Source of the DNA: Planctomycetota bacterium | Lineage (GTDB): Bacteria; Planctomycetota; J058; JAJDCP01 | Assembly (NCBI GenBank): GCA_029260765.1 | Contig: JAJDCP010000046.1 | Span: 50,424-114,423, forward strand | DNA length: 64,000 nucleotides | Reading direction: 5' to 3' | Part shown: piece by piece, positions 36,678-45,514 of the stretch | Numbering within the stretch: the first letter of the stretch is position 1 | How the letters are laid out: every line of letters begins with the position of its first letter | Made by a program: the position numbers and the translations under genes | The notes under the pieces: generated by a model | What the model saw: only the letters and a program-made list of their open reading frames with translations | Told to the model about the DNA's origin: nothing | Databases searched by the model: none

Positions 36678-37703
36678 ATGTCCGAAGTCCTGCCCGTCCG
36701 CACGGGCGAGCCCCTGACGATCCGCTCCGGCCGCCACTACTCCCTGAGGATGGTGGCGCGCCCGCTCTCCTGCCACTGGTCGCGGACCACGGCGCAGGCC
36801 GGGCAAGAGCTGGAGCTGTGCGCGCGGGTCGAGGCCCCCGACGGCACTGCGGTGCAATTCCAGATACTCGAGCATGACGCGGACGGTCAGCACGACCGCG
36901 AGGCCACCCTGGAGGCCAAGGTGCAGCAGGGCTACGCCCGTGTCCGCTGGCAGGTGCCGCGCAGCAGCGACAGCGATGATGTCCACTCAGCGAAGGACAT
37001 GGCCGCCAAGGGATACAGCCCGCCCGAGTTCTTCTTCGAGGTCCAGCTGGGCGCCCACAAGCTCGCCTCAGGAACCGGCGACAGCCTACTGCGCGTGCGG
37101 GACCGCCTCGATCTGGAGGTGCTCGACCGCTACAGCGGCAAGCCGCTCCCCGGTGCCCGCTACGCGTTGACCCTGGCCGACGGCAGCCGCCGCCAGGGCG
37201 TGCTCACAGCGAACAGCCGGCTGGTTGAAGAGGACCTGCCCCCCGGGTTGGTAGATATCAAGCTGCTCGACGAACCCGGCGGCATGGCAGAGCCGCTGCC
37301 GGAGCGGGCAACTCCGGCAGCGCGCCCCATCAAGGACCGCGGCCCGAGCGTTCTCTCCGAGCAGGCCAGCCGGCGGCAAGGGGTGCGCTTCCATGCACTG
37401 AGCTTCGATCCTCAGGTAGTCGTTGAGGGCGAGGCCGTGCGGCTCCAGTGCGGGCTCACCGGCGCACGTCCCGGAGACAGTCTGCGCTTCCGCCTGCTGC
37501 GAGATGGCCAGTGTCTGGCCGAGCTGAGCGCGCCCGTGCGAGCCGGCAGAGCACAGGCCCGCTGGACCGCCGCGCTACTGCCTGAGGGCGTCGATGTGCT
37601 CGACCTGCAATTCGAAGCCATCTTTGCCGAACGCAGCCAAACCACCGCCGCAGGGGAATCTCTGCGCGTCTACCGCGCCCCGCGAGTGAGGAGCCAGCCA
37701 TGA
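36678..37703 (+). CDS. Beta-domain protein of the kinase operon
   Basis: A 341-residue protein with no signal peptide. Residues 10-215 form one unit: a strand-rich start (GRHYSLRMVARPLSCHWS), then VQFQILEHDADGQHD, VRWQV, AAKGYSPPEFFFEV, and a carboxypeptidase-regulatory-like block YALTLADGSRRQGVL. The same unit occurs twice in the minus-strand protein at 46627-47919. Residues 235-341 are a second Ig-like beta domain. Similar blocks occur in proteins of VgrG/PAAR effector loci (family memory, not tested). GGAGG precedes ATG 36678, and its stop overlaps the next gene by four bases, so the two are coupled. Confidence 0.65.
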   Translation: MSEVLPVRTGEPLTIRSGRHYSLRMVARPLSCHWSRTTAQAGQELELCARVEAPDGTAVQFQILEHDADGQHDREATLEAKVQQGYARVRWQVPRSSDSDDVHSAKDMAAKGYSPPEFFFEVQLGAHKLASGTGDSLLRVRDRLDLEVLDRYSGKPLPGARYALTLADGSRRQGVLTANSRLVEEDLPPGLVDIKLLDEPGGMAEPLPERATPAARPIKDRGPSVLSEQASRRQGVRFHALSFDPQVVVEGEAVRLQCGLTGARPGDSLRFRLLRDGQCLAELSAPVRAGRAQARWTAALLPEGVDVLDLQFEAIFAERSQTTAAGESLRVYRAPRVRSQP

Positions 37704-40700
37704 CCGGAACCGGTACGGCAGTGCAGGAAAACACCGTCTCGACCACGCCCGAACAAGCCAAAACCGCGCGCCTGGAACGCTGGAAGGTGTTCGTTGGAGG
37801 GAGCTTCGTGGAGGTCCTAGGAAGCGGCAGCGTGGGCCAGGACTTCGAGAACCTGCAGAGCGGCGACGTCAAGGCACTGATGGTTGAGGACATAGCCAAG
37901 GGCCTGATGATGATCGCCGAAGGGTTCAAGCCACCGAGCACTCCTAGAGGCCACTGGGACCCCAAACTGGCCGATGTTCTGGAGGGCTGTGGCCTGCTGA
38001 TCTCCGGAGTCTGGCGCGCCGATGAAGGGCTGAGCGAAGAGCAACGGGAGACCTTCATCAAATCGATCATCGACCGCTTCCGCGCCAACGGCGGGCGCTC
38101 TCAGCAGCCGGGGCCGCAGACTGGGCGCCGGATCCAAGCTCCCCAACCCCAGGCCGAGGACAGGACCGTCGTGTACTGGGATGCCGCGGTGAACTTCATC
38201 CTGGCAACCGTCAAGATCTGGAGCGCGAGCCATCGCATGTTCTACGACCCGGCCAGCGGAGGCGTGAAAGTCTGCGACGAGGAGATGGATAAGCCCGAGA
38301 ACTGGAAGCTGCTCGGCGAGGGGTTCGCCAGCCTGGCCCGGGCGCTGTTGCGCCTGGCCTCCACGCTTGATTGGGAGATCGCCTCTGTAGTCGAGCCTGC
38401 CGCCGCGGACTCGACCACCGGAGTGGGGCGAGCCACGGACATACGCGACACCCGGGATGGAAGCAACACGCTGGCCAACGTCCAGGGCGTGATCGCCGGC
38501 CTGGGTCCCATCGTCCATCAGTTCTTGAAGTTCTACAAACATCATGTCGCGTTGTTTCCCGAAGATCTTCGGGGGACATGGCTGATCGAGGGAGACGACG
38601 ATCCTTGGGCCTGGCATCTGAAGCTGAGCGCCCCCGACTCCGAGGGCAACTATCTGGGCAAACTGCTGGTCAGCGGAGTCGACCGAGCCGGTCGTTTCCA
38701 CAAATGCGAACAGGGCGACGTGGTGGTCAGCCTGCCCGAGGAAGGCTGGGCGTCCATCGTCTGCACGCGCAAACACAGCGCGTTGCCCTTCACAACCAGC
38801 GTCGATAGGGCGATGGCCAGCGCGGCGACCAGCGAGGACCGGCTGGAGATCAAAGAGAACGGGCGGCTACTGGAGCGAGCCGACTGCACGCTGCTGGGAC
38901 AACCGGCGAAGCTCGTCTTCAGCCGCGACCGCAGCCTCGAGTCGATCTTGGGCTGGCTTCTCGAGATAGGCAAGTGCTTCTGGACATCACGGCTGCTGAT
39001 TCCACCGGACGCGCGCAAGTCGATGGCGCGCGGATTCGCCTCGGGCGTCACCGAGATCGGCGCGAAGTTTCCTCTCATCGAGTTCCTGCTCGAAAAAAAG
39101 CTGATCGCACTGAGCCTGGCAGCCAAACCCCCGACGGGGAGCGACCCCCTGTTCGACGAAGACGACCTCCTGCTAACTCTGGGCTACGAAGGCGACAGGC
39201 TGGCGCTCCACGGCAGCTGGAACCTCAGCCGGATGTTGAAAGACGAGGCTTTCGACGGCGGCCGAAGCCCGTGCATCCCGACGGGATTCCACGGTTGGTT
39301 CAAAGGACCCAAGGGTCTCAAGATCAAGATCGAGGGACAGCACTGGGACCCAAGCGGACCGCAGAAACAAGACCCAGACAAAGACTCCATCAGCAAGAAA
39401 GTCCCCTACCTGTCATGGTTCATCGAACACTACCTCAGCTATCCGGGGCTGGAGTGGCAGCTCGGGGCACCCGTGCTGAGCATGGGGAAACCTGGCGTGG
39501 CAACGGAGCTGCCAGAGCTCGGCATCCCCATTGAGCTGTTCCTTCGCCAGATAGAAGACGTCGACCTGAACGCGAAGCTGGTGATCACGATCCTGGTCAC
39601 CGGCGAGACCCTGGCCAACTGCATCCCGGTGCTGCGGGCGATGCTCGCTGCCTGGGAGATCGGCTGCGCCATCGGCACCCTGTTGCACGGTGTGCTGATG
39701 CACTTCGAGTGGGCCCGCAATGCCGAGGACTGGACCGCTGACCAGCTCGCCCACGCCTTCGACCCGCAGTATGAGGAGAACCGGCGCTTCGATCTGTTGG
39801 GGAACAGCGTGCTGTCCCCTGCCGAGAACCAACCTGCCTTGAATTACTACGAGCGCACCCTGCTCAGGCAGAAGTTCGCGCTCTTCGTACGTGGTGAAGA
39901 GCACTGGCAGGGGAGGCAGGTCGCCGAAAATACTCGGAACAGGCAGCTGGAATGCCTGCGCAAGGTTCTCCTGAAAATGGCCGAGCCATGCACCGACCTC
40001 CCGCCCGACCGCGTGCTGCCCTGTGTCGCGGTGGTGCATCTGTACCAACACCTGTGGGGAGATCACTATCCTAAGGCGCAGCTGCTCGCGGAGATCGAGG
40101 CGGCGGTGCAGAACGAAAAGATCTCTCGGGCGCGCTCCTACCTGTATCTCAGCTGGCTCGGTGAGCCTTTCTCCCATCCGGGCGCCGTGAAACATCCCTT
40201 CTTCGGTGTCATGGAGGTGATGCGCACGCAGCTCGATCCCCAGGCCCCCTACTTCGAGGCGAAGAAGAACGAGCTCCTCTGCCTGGAGATGCTCGGCCGC
40301 ATGCATTTCCGAGATGACGAGAACGTGGCCCACTCCGGCTTTCGCGAGCTGTGCAAAATAATGCAGACGAACTTCCCTTTCAACAGCGCATACCTCCTGC
40401 AACGCCGGCTATGGTCTGCGTCTCCGCCCAGCGTGCGTATGTTCGAGGAGGGTGAACAGCTGGTTCTCGAAGTCGACAATGTGCCCGTCCCCGATGGCAC
40501 CAAGCTGCACGTGCGCTTTGCGGACCAGGACTTCGTTGGGGATCGGGACAACCGGAAGCTCGATGGGATCAGAGACGACACCCTGGGCCAGGCTGGCTAT
40601 GGCTTTGATTTCTTCCGACGCACCGTCGCCGACGGCAAGTTGCGCATCGCGACGCTGCGCGATTTCGTCTGGACGAAACACGGAGGGGAGAGCGTCGTCG

Positions 40701-40846
40701 AGCTGTACCCCAAGATCTACGCAGACAATCAAGATGACGCCGGCCACTTGGTCTGGTCCGACGACCGCCGCGTGTTCCGCGTGCAGATGCGGGAAAACAA
40801 CAGCCTGGGAGCATTCCTCGGCGAGGCGGAAGGCCGCCAGATATGA
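37700..40846 (+). CDS. Very large hypothetical protein of the kinase operon
   Basis: A 1048-residue protein that I do not recognise. No signal peptide; a few moderately hydrophobic stretches (GETLANCIPVLRAMLAAWEI near 635-654) are short of a convincing membrane set. Residues 1-300 are helical. About 300-500 is mixed, with ITEIG-type beta strands. About 640-900 is helical with many Leu, Glu and Trp. The last 130 residues are beta-rich (KLHVRFADQDF, DFVWTKHGGESVVELY) and recall the beta unit of the neighbouring protein. It overlaps both neighbours by four bases (ATGA at each end). The tight coupling to a beta-domain protein and a sigma factor suggests a dedicated complex or secreted effector; unproven. 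Confidence 0.6.
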   Translation: MTGTGTAVQENTVSTTPEQAKTARLERWKVFVGGSFVEVLGSGSVGQDFENLQSGDVKALMVEDIAKGLMMIAEGFKPPSTPRGHWDPKLADVLEGCGLLISGVWRADEGLSEEQRETFIKSIIDRFRANGGRSQQPGPQTGRRIQAPQPQAEDRTVVYWDAAVNFILATVKIWSASHRMFYDPASGGVKVCDEEMDKPENWKLLGEGFASLARALLRLASTLDWEIASVVEPAAADSTTGVGRATDIRDTRDGSNTLANVQGVIAGLGPIVHQFLKFYKHHVALFPEDLRGTWLIEGDDDPWAWHLKLSAPDSEGNYLGKLLVSGVDRAGRFHKCEQGDVVVSLPEEGWASIVCTRKHSALPFTTSVDRAMASAATSEDRLEIKENGRLLERADCTLLGQPAKLVFSRDRSLESILGWLLEIGKCFWTSRLLIPPDARKSMARGFASGVTEIGAKFPLIEFLLEKKLIALSLAAKPPTGSDPLFDEDDLLLTLGYEGDRLALHGSWNLSRMLKDEAFDGGRSPCIPTGFHGWFKGPKGLKIKIEGQHWDPSGPQKQDPDKDSISKKVPYLSWFIEHYLSYPGLEWQLGAPVLSMGKPGVATELPELGIPIELFLRQIEDVDLNAKLVITILVTGETLANCIPVLRAMLAAWEIGCAIGTLLHGVLMHFEWARNAEDWTADQLAHAFDPQYEENRRFDLLGNSVLSPAENQPALNYYERTLLRQKFALFVRGEEHWQGRQVAENTRNRQLECLRKVLLKMAEPCTDLPPDRVLPCVAVVHLYQHLWGDHYPKAQLLAEIEAAVQNEKISRARSYLYLSWLGEPFSHPGAVKHPFFGVMEVMRTQLDPQAPYFEAKKNELLCLEMLGRMHFRDDENVAHSGFRELCKIMQTNFPFNSAYLLQRRLWSASPPSVRMFEEGEQLVLEVDNVPVPDGTKLHVRFADQDFVGDRDNRKLDGIRDDTLGQAGYGFDFFRRTVADGKLRIATLRDFVWTKHGGESVVELYPKIYADNQDDAGHLVWSDDRRVFRVQMRENNSLGAFLGEAEGRQI

Positions 40847-41721
40847 GCGCTTGCCAACCCTCTCGAGCTGTGGGAATCTGGCTGCAGTCCCGTCCGGGGG
40901 AGCATGCCGGCGTGCCATCCATCTGGCAGACCACTTGCAAGGCGCTGCGTTCGAGTCAGGAACCTGACTGGGACGACGCCTACGATTATCGGCGGCCTTT
41001 GCAGCTGCTGCTGGTTGCCCGCTATCCCTGGCTCGCCAGCCAGGACCGCGAAGACCTGGTAGAGAACGTGCTGCTGGACATCAAACAGCAGCTCTTCGCG
41101 CGCTACCTGCCGGACCGCGGGCGTTTCCGCTCGTTCTTGATCGGGGTGGTCAGAAACCGTCTGCGTCAGCTCTGCCAGAAACGCAATAAAGAGCCGCAGC
41201 CGGTGGAATTCCTCAACAGCCCAGCCATCGAAGCCGAGGACGCGGAGACGGTCGACCTGGTGGCGGAGGTGCTGGGCTCGACCCGTGCCTGGTGTGCGCA
41301 GCAGCAGGATGCCCGCCAGGTTGCGATCCTGGCCGAGCGCCTGCTGCAGGGACACAAGCTGCGCGAGATCGCCGCGAGCTTGCAGCTGCCCCTGAGCAGT
41401 GTGCAGCGCCTGCTGCAGCAAGCGCGGGAGGAGATCGTGGCGCTGCTGTTGGAGCGGACCCTGCGCGCCTATGCCCCGGGCGCGCGCAGCCTGCACTGGA
41501 AGCGTCTGGCCGATATCGCCTTGCAGGTCTTCGCCGATCCTCGCAGTCAACGAGAGCAGCTGGCCGCGATCAGCTGCGAGAAGACCCGGGAAGGTCTTGA
41601 GCTGTGGCTCGCGACCTACCGCAAGCTGCTCGCGAGCTTGCCGGCCCGCCAGAGTGCTGAGGGACTCGATCTCGTGCGGGGCCTCGAGAGGATCCTGGCT
41701 GCCTCGCTGGAGCCTGCCTGA
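40843..41721 (+). CDS. Sigma-70-like (ECF-type) transcription factor
   Basis: A 292-residue protein with the two sigma regions. Region 2 is at about 50-110 (LLVARYPWLASQDREDLVENVLLDI, with RGRFRSFLIGVVRNRLRQL). Region 4 is at about 160-205 (GHKLREIAASLQLPLSSVQRLLQQAREEI, a helix-turn-helix). The C-terminal 85 residues are an extra helical part not usual for ECF factors and could be an anti-sigma-like or sensing extension. It is translationally coupled to the 1048-residue gene by an ATGA overlap. A sigma factor encoded in one operon with a kinase suggests that phosphorylation controls it, as for Planctomycete ECF-STK pairs. Confidence 0.82.
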   Translation: MSACQPSRAVGIWLQSRPGEHAGVPSIWQTTCKALRSSQEPDWDDAYDYRRPLQLLLVARYPWLASQDREDLVENVLLDIKQQLFARYLPDRGRFRSFLIGVVRNRLRQLCQKRNKEPQPVEFLNSPAIEAEDAETVDLVAEVLGSTRAWCAQQQDARQVAILAERLLQGHKLREIAASLQLPLSSVQRLLQQAREEIVALLLERTLRAYAPGARSLHWKRLADIALQVFADPRSQREQLAAISCEKTREGLELWLATYRKLLASLPARQSAEGLDLVRGLERILAASLEPA

Positions 41722-41835
41722 AGATTTTTTGCAGATTTTCTGGGACAAACGCCCGTTTTTTCGAAGCACCTCCGAGCGGGGCGTCGCAAGGGTACCATTT
41801 GGGTGCCCTGCGACCTCCTCAGCGGGGGTCCAGCG

Positions 41836-42423
41836 ATGCACGGGACAGCAAAGAGCGCGGCCGCCTGGTCAGAGGTCGAGGCGCACAGCGACAGTGAAGA
41901 GGTTCTCTTTCAGGCCTGGTGCGACGGGCAGGAGAGAGCCTTCGATGCGCTCTTTCGCCGGCTCTCCCCGTCGCTGATGGGCCTGTTGCGCGGGCGGGGT
42001 TTCGCGCTGGAGGAGGCCCTGGACCTGCAGCAGACCGTGTTCTTGCAGCTGCATCGCGGGCGTGACAGTTTCCGCCCTGGGGCCCGCCTGCGCCCCTGGC
42101 TCTACGCTATCGCACGCAACGCCGGCCACGCCCTGCGGTCCCGCTCACGTGCCCCGGTGCTGGCTGCGCAACCCAGGCTGGAGTCGCAGTGCGAAGCGGT
42201 CGAGGCCCGACTGGTGCGAGACGAGCAGCGGAAGCTCGTGCGCGAGGCCCTGGCGCGGCTGCCCGGACCCCAGCGCCAGGCCATCGAGCTGCACTGGCTG
42301 CAGGGGATGGACTTCCGAGAGGTCGCACAGCTGGTGGGCTCCACGCCGGGCGCCGTCAAGTTGCGGGCGCACCGCGGCAGGCAGCGCTTGCGCTGCCTGC
42401 TCGCTGAGAGGATGTGCGCCTGA
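41836..42423 (+). CDS. ECF sigma factor
   Basis: A 195-residue RpoE-type sigma factor. Region 2 (ERAFDALFRRLSPSLMGLL, then ALDLQQTVFLQLHRG and RPWLYAIARNAGH) and region 4 (LPGPQRQAIELHWLQGMDF, then VAQLVGSTPGAVKLRAHRG) are both complete. The start at ATG 41836 follows a GGGGG stretch; GTG at 41803 would add 11 residues. It lies 114 bases after the previous sigma-like gene, separated by a T-rich stretch (about 41725-41765) without a strong stem, so it may be a separate unit. No anti-sigma gene is adjacent. Confidence 0.9.
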   Translation: MHGTAKSAAAWSEVEAHSDSEEVLFQAWCDGQERAFDALFRRLSPSLMGLLRGRGFALEEALDLQQTVFLQLHRGRDSFRPGARLRPWLYAIARNAGHALRSRSRAPVLAAQPRLESQCEAVEARLVRDEQRKLVREALARLPGPQRQAIELHWLQGMDFREVAQLVGSTPGAVKLRAHRGRQRLRCLLAERMCA

Positions 42424-42511
42424 AGGGGCTGCCGGCAAAAACCTGCCAACGGCTGCCCACGGCAGGCCCGGCATCCTACAATAGGGACTCCACCCCCCCG
42501 GAGTCCCCCTC

Positions 42512-44308
42512 GTGAAGCACGACGCGCTGCTCGCCTGCTTAGTCTCACTAGGCGTCTATGCCCTGGGATACACCATCTACGCGCGCTACCTGGCGCGCCA
42601 TGTGTTCAGCCTCGACCCTGACGCCCAGACCCCCGCGCACACACTGCGCGATGGCATCGACTACGTGCCGACGCGCAAGTCGGTGCTGTACGGCCACCAC
42701 TTCGCGTCGATCACCGGCCTGGCCCCGATGCTCGGACCGGCGGTGGCCGTGATCTGGGGCTGGCTGCCGGCGATGCTGTGGGTCGTGTTCGGCGCACTCT
42801 TGATCGGCTGCGTGCATGACTTCGGCGCACTGGTGGTCTCGATCCGGGCACGCGGCATGTCGATCGGCAAGGTGGCAGAGGGAGTGATCGGGGAACGCAC
42901 CAAGACCCTGTTCCACCTGATCATCTTCTTCGGCGTCGCCCTGGCGATGGGGGTGTTCGTGCTGGTGATCGCCCTGTTGTTCGGCGAGTTCCTGCGGCCC
43001 CCCAACACCGCGACAGGCTTTGAGGGCATCGCCGGCTATCCCCAATCGATCCTGCCATCGTTCGGGGTGATGCTGCTCGCCGTGGTGGTCGGCTGGCTGT
43101 CGTACAAACGAGGTTTCGACTTGCGCAGGCTGGCGGCCATCGCGTTTGTCGTGCAGCTCGGGCTGGTCTGGCTCGGCTCGCGCTTTCCCGTGGTGCTGCC
43201 CCTCGCGGCCGCAGATGCGGGCCAGGTGTGGATCGTGATTCTGCTCGCCTACGCGTTTCTCGCCTCGGTCTTGCCGGTCTGGGTGCTGCTGCAGCCGCGG
43301 GACTTCATCAACTCCTTGCTGCTGTACCTGGGCCTGGCCCTGCTGTATCTGGGCTTCTTCAGCGGTGCGCCCACGTTCGTGGCGCCGATGCTCGAGACGG
43401 CACCCGAGGGCGCGCCCTCGTTGTTCCCCTTCGTGTTCATCGTGATCGCCTGCGGGGCGGTCAGCGGCTTCCACAGTCTGGTCAGCTCGGGAACCACGGC
43501 CAAACAGCTCGCCAATGAAGCCGATGCCCGCGCGATCGGCTACGGCGGCATGCTGGGCGAGTCGCTGCTCGGGCTGATGGCAGTGCTGGCCTGCACGGCC
43601 GGCGTCAGCCAGGCCGAGTGGGGCGAGCGCTACGCAAGCTGGGGGAACATCAACGGCTTACACGTCAAGCTCGGGGTGTTCATCCAGGGCTGCGCCCACT
43701 TCCTCACCGAGCTGGGCATCCCTGTGGAGCTGGGGCTGACGTTCATCGCGGTGGTGGTGGTCAGCTTCGCATTGACCACGCTGGACTCGGCCACACGCCT
43801 GCTGCGCTACAACATCGAGGAGATGGCAGAGACCCTGGGCCTCCGGCTCCGGACCCCGGGGAAGCTGGGGGCGGCGCTGGTGGCCTGTCTGGCCATCGCC
43901 TTCTTCGCCTTGATCCGCATCGACGGCAAGCCGGCAGGTTCTGTGCTCTGGACTCTGTTTGGAACCATCAACCAGCTGCTGGCCGGGCTCGCCCTGCTGA
44001 CCGTGACGCTCTACCTGCGCCAGCGGGACAGGCAGTGGTGGTGGACCGGAGTGCCGTGTGTGCTGGTGCTGGCCACGACCCTGTCGGCGATGGTGATCAA
44101 CCTGCAGGGCTTCTGGCAGAAGGAGAGCTGGCTGCTGCTCAGCGTAGGAGGAGTGCTGCTGGTGCTGGCCGTCTGGGTGATCGTCGAGGGATTGCTGCGC
44201 CTGCTGCGCAACGACAAAGTAGCCCACCTCGCCGTCTTCGCCGAAGACGCGACGACCAGGCCAGCGGCCGACGACGGCTCAGCGAGTGCCGTGGCGGGCG
44301 CGCCATAG
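42512..44308 (+). CDS. cstA: Carbon starvation protein CstA-type transporter
   Basis: A 598-residue membrane protein with about 15-16 helices, member of the CstA/BtsT family that imports peptides or pyruvate under carbon limitation. Typical blocks: TPAHTLRDGIDYVPT, GHHFASITGLAPMLGPAVAV, LWVVFGALLIGCVHDFGALV, VWVLLQPRDFINSLLLY and GFHSLVSSGTTAKQ. The last 35 residues are a soluble tail. Start GTG 42512 has GGAG eight bases upstream. No LytS/BtsR-like regulator is nearby. Its 3' end overlaps the convergent DUF1992 gene by 30 bases. Confidence 0.95.
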   Translation: MKHDALLACLVSLGVYALGYTIYARYLARHVFSLDPDAQTPAHTLRDGIDYVPTRKSVLYGHHFASITGLAPMLGPAVAVIWGWLPAMLWVVFGALLIGCVHDFGALVVSIRARGMSIGKVAEGVIGERTKTLFHLIIFFGVALAMGVFVLVIALLFGEFLRPPNTATGFEGIAGYPQSILPSFGVMLLAVVVGWLSYKRGFDLRRLAAIAFVVQLGLVWLGSRFPVVLPLAAADAGQVWIVILLAYAFLASVLPVWVLLQPRDFINSLLLYLGLALLYLGFFSGAPTFVAPMLETAPEGAPSLFPFVFIVIACGAVSGFHSLVSSGTTAKQLANEADARAIGYGGMLGESLLGLMAVLACTAGVSQAEWGERYASWGNINGLHVKLGVFIQGCAHFLTELGIPVELGLTFIAVVVVSFALTTLDSATRLLRYNIEEMAETLGLRLRTPGKLGAALVACLAIAFFALIRIDGKPAGSVLWTLFGTINQLLAGLALLTVTLYLRQRDRQWWWTGVPCVLVLATTLSAMVINLQGFWQKESWLLLSVGGVLLVLAVWVIVEGLLRLLRNDKVAHLAVFAEDATTRPAADDGSASAVAGAP

Positions 44309-44680
44309 CCGCAGCATCAAGGCCTTGTCGACGCGCGGCGGAGGCAGCGAGGGACCGTCCAGCAGCTGGGAATTGCTGCGCGTGACCTCAGCCTGCAGGG
44401 CATCCAGAGCTTTCAGCAGGGCGCTTTCAGACTTCAGCAGCAACAGCGCGGCCAGCTTCTGCTCGACCGTCTTGCGCAACTGCAGGCTGGCGGGCAGCGG
44501 CGCGCCGAGGTTCTCGCGCTTGAGCTTGGCGGCCAGCCAGGCCCCGGTGTCGAAAGCCTTGTCGAGGTCGGGTAGCGGCTTCCCCTTGCCCGGCAGGTTG
44601 TCGAAGGCGCCCTTTGCCTGCGCCTCGCGGATCTGACGGTCGATGAAGTCTTCGAAGGACATTCCGGCGGGTTTTCGCAT
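44279..44680 (-). CDS. DUF1992 (DnaJC28-like) domain protein
   Basis: A 133-residue protein of the DUF1992 family, found in bacteria and in the eukaryotic DNAJC28 protein. The hallmark block is at residues 8-55: SFEDFIDRQIREAQAKGAFD, then NLPGKGKPLPDLD. The C-terminal half is a Leu-rich coiled-coil-like helix. The function is unknown; relatives are small soluble proteins often next to chaperone or metabolic genes. It lies 12 bases downstream of the SDR gene in the same direction, and its last ten codons overlap the end of cstA on the other strand. Confidence 0.9.
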   Translation of the reverse strand: MRKPAGMSFEDFIDRQIREAQAKGAFDNLPGKGKPLPDLDKAFDTGAWLAAKLKRENLGAPLPASLQLRKTVEQKLAALLLLKSESALLKALDALQAEVTRSNSQLLDGPSLPPPRVDKALMLRLWRARHGTR

Positions 44681-44692
44681 CGACCCCCCTCC

Positions 44693-45406
44693 TCAGGCCC
44701 CAGTCCGGGACAGCACCACCTCTTTGACCATGCTCACGCGGCTCATCGACAGCAACCACAGGATCGTCTTGGCGATGTCCTCCGGCTGCAGCATCGCCTC
44801 GGCAGCCACCGGAGCACCTGCCACCATCGGCGTCGCGACGAAGCCCGGACAGATCGCGGTCACGCGCACGCCCGCGTCGCGGCCTTCTTCGCTCATAGAC
44901 TCGGAGAGACCGACCAGGCCGAATTTGCTCGCACAATAGGCGCCACTGCCGGCCATACCGTGTTTGCCGGCATAGCTGGCGATGTTGAAGATGTACCCGT
45001 CCTGGCTGGCCGCCAGATGCGGCCACGCGGCCCGCGCGCAGAGGAACGCGCCACGCAGGTTGATCTCGAGGGCGCGGTCAAACACCTCATCGCTGAGCTC
45101 TGCGACCCGTCCGCGCGCGGACACGCCCGCGTTGTTGACCAGAATGTCCAGGCGGCCGAAGCGCTCGATGGTCTCGCGCACCAACGACTCGACTTCGGCC
45201 TTTTGGGAAACATCTGTGGTGTGGATGGCCGGTGTGCGTCCGGTGGCCTCGGCGATACCCGCGGCGGCCCGCTCGAGCTTCGAGGTGGTGCGGCCGCACA
45301 GCATGACCGTGGCCCCAGCGGCGGCCAGGGCTTGACCGCAGGCCCGGCCGATGCCGCTGCCGCCACCGGTAACTAGAACGACTCTGTCCAACAGCTCGGC
45401 GTGCAT
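44693..45406 (-). CDS. Short-chain dehydrogenase/reductase
   Basis: A 237-residue classical SDR with Rossmann fold. Cofactor motif TGGGSGIG at 13-20, then VNNAGVS, and the catalytic set Ser (NIASY) with YCASK. The sequence CGRTTSKLE after the second strand has Arg, so NADP(H) is likely. The substrate is not deducible; the closest look is 3-oxoacyl-ACP reductase (FabG)-type. I chose ATG at 45406, which has AGAGG upstream and starts exactly at the domain. It probably forms a two-gene unit with the DUF1992 gene. Confidence 0.92.
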   Translation of the reverse strand: MHAELLDRVVLVTGGGSGIGRACGQALAAAGATVMLCGRTTSKLERAAAGIAEATGRTPAIHTTDVSQKAEVESLVRETIERFGRLDILVNNAGVSARGRVAELSDEVFDRALEINLRGAFLCARAAWPHLAASQDGYIFNIASYAGKHGMAGSGAYCASKFGLVGLSESMSEEGRDAGVRVTAICPGFVATPMVAGAPVAAEAMLQPEDIAKTILWLLSMSRVSMVKEVVLSRTGA

Positions 45407-45514
45407 GGGAACCTCTTTGTTTGCGTTGATGAAAGCGCTGCCCAGGGTAGCGCAAGTGCCTCCATGTCCACCAGTCCACAATCCGAGCTACAGCCCGCCG
45501 ATCAGCGAGGCTGC

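Noticed and set aside
35201..36703. Minus-strand open frame of 500 codons opposite the kinase TPR region
   Set aside because: Shadow of the kinase gene; no start signal or recognisable domain.
41722..41835. Intrinsic terminator after the sigma-like gene
   Set aside because: There are two T-runs, but the possible stems are only three to four pairs long.
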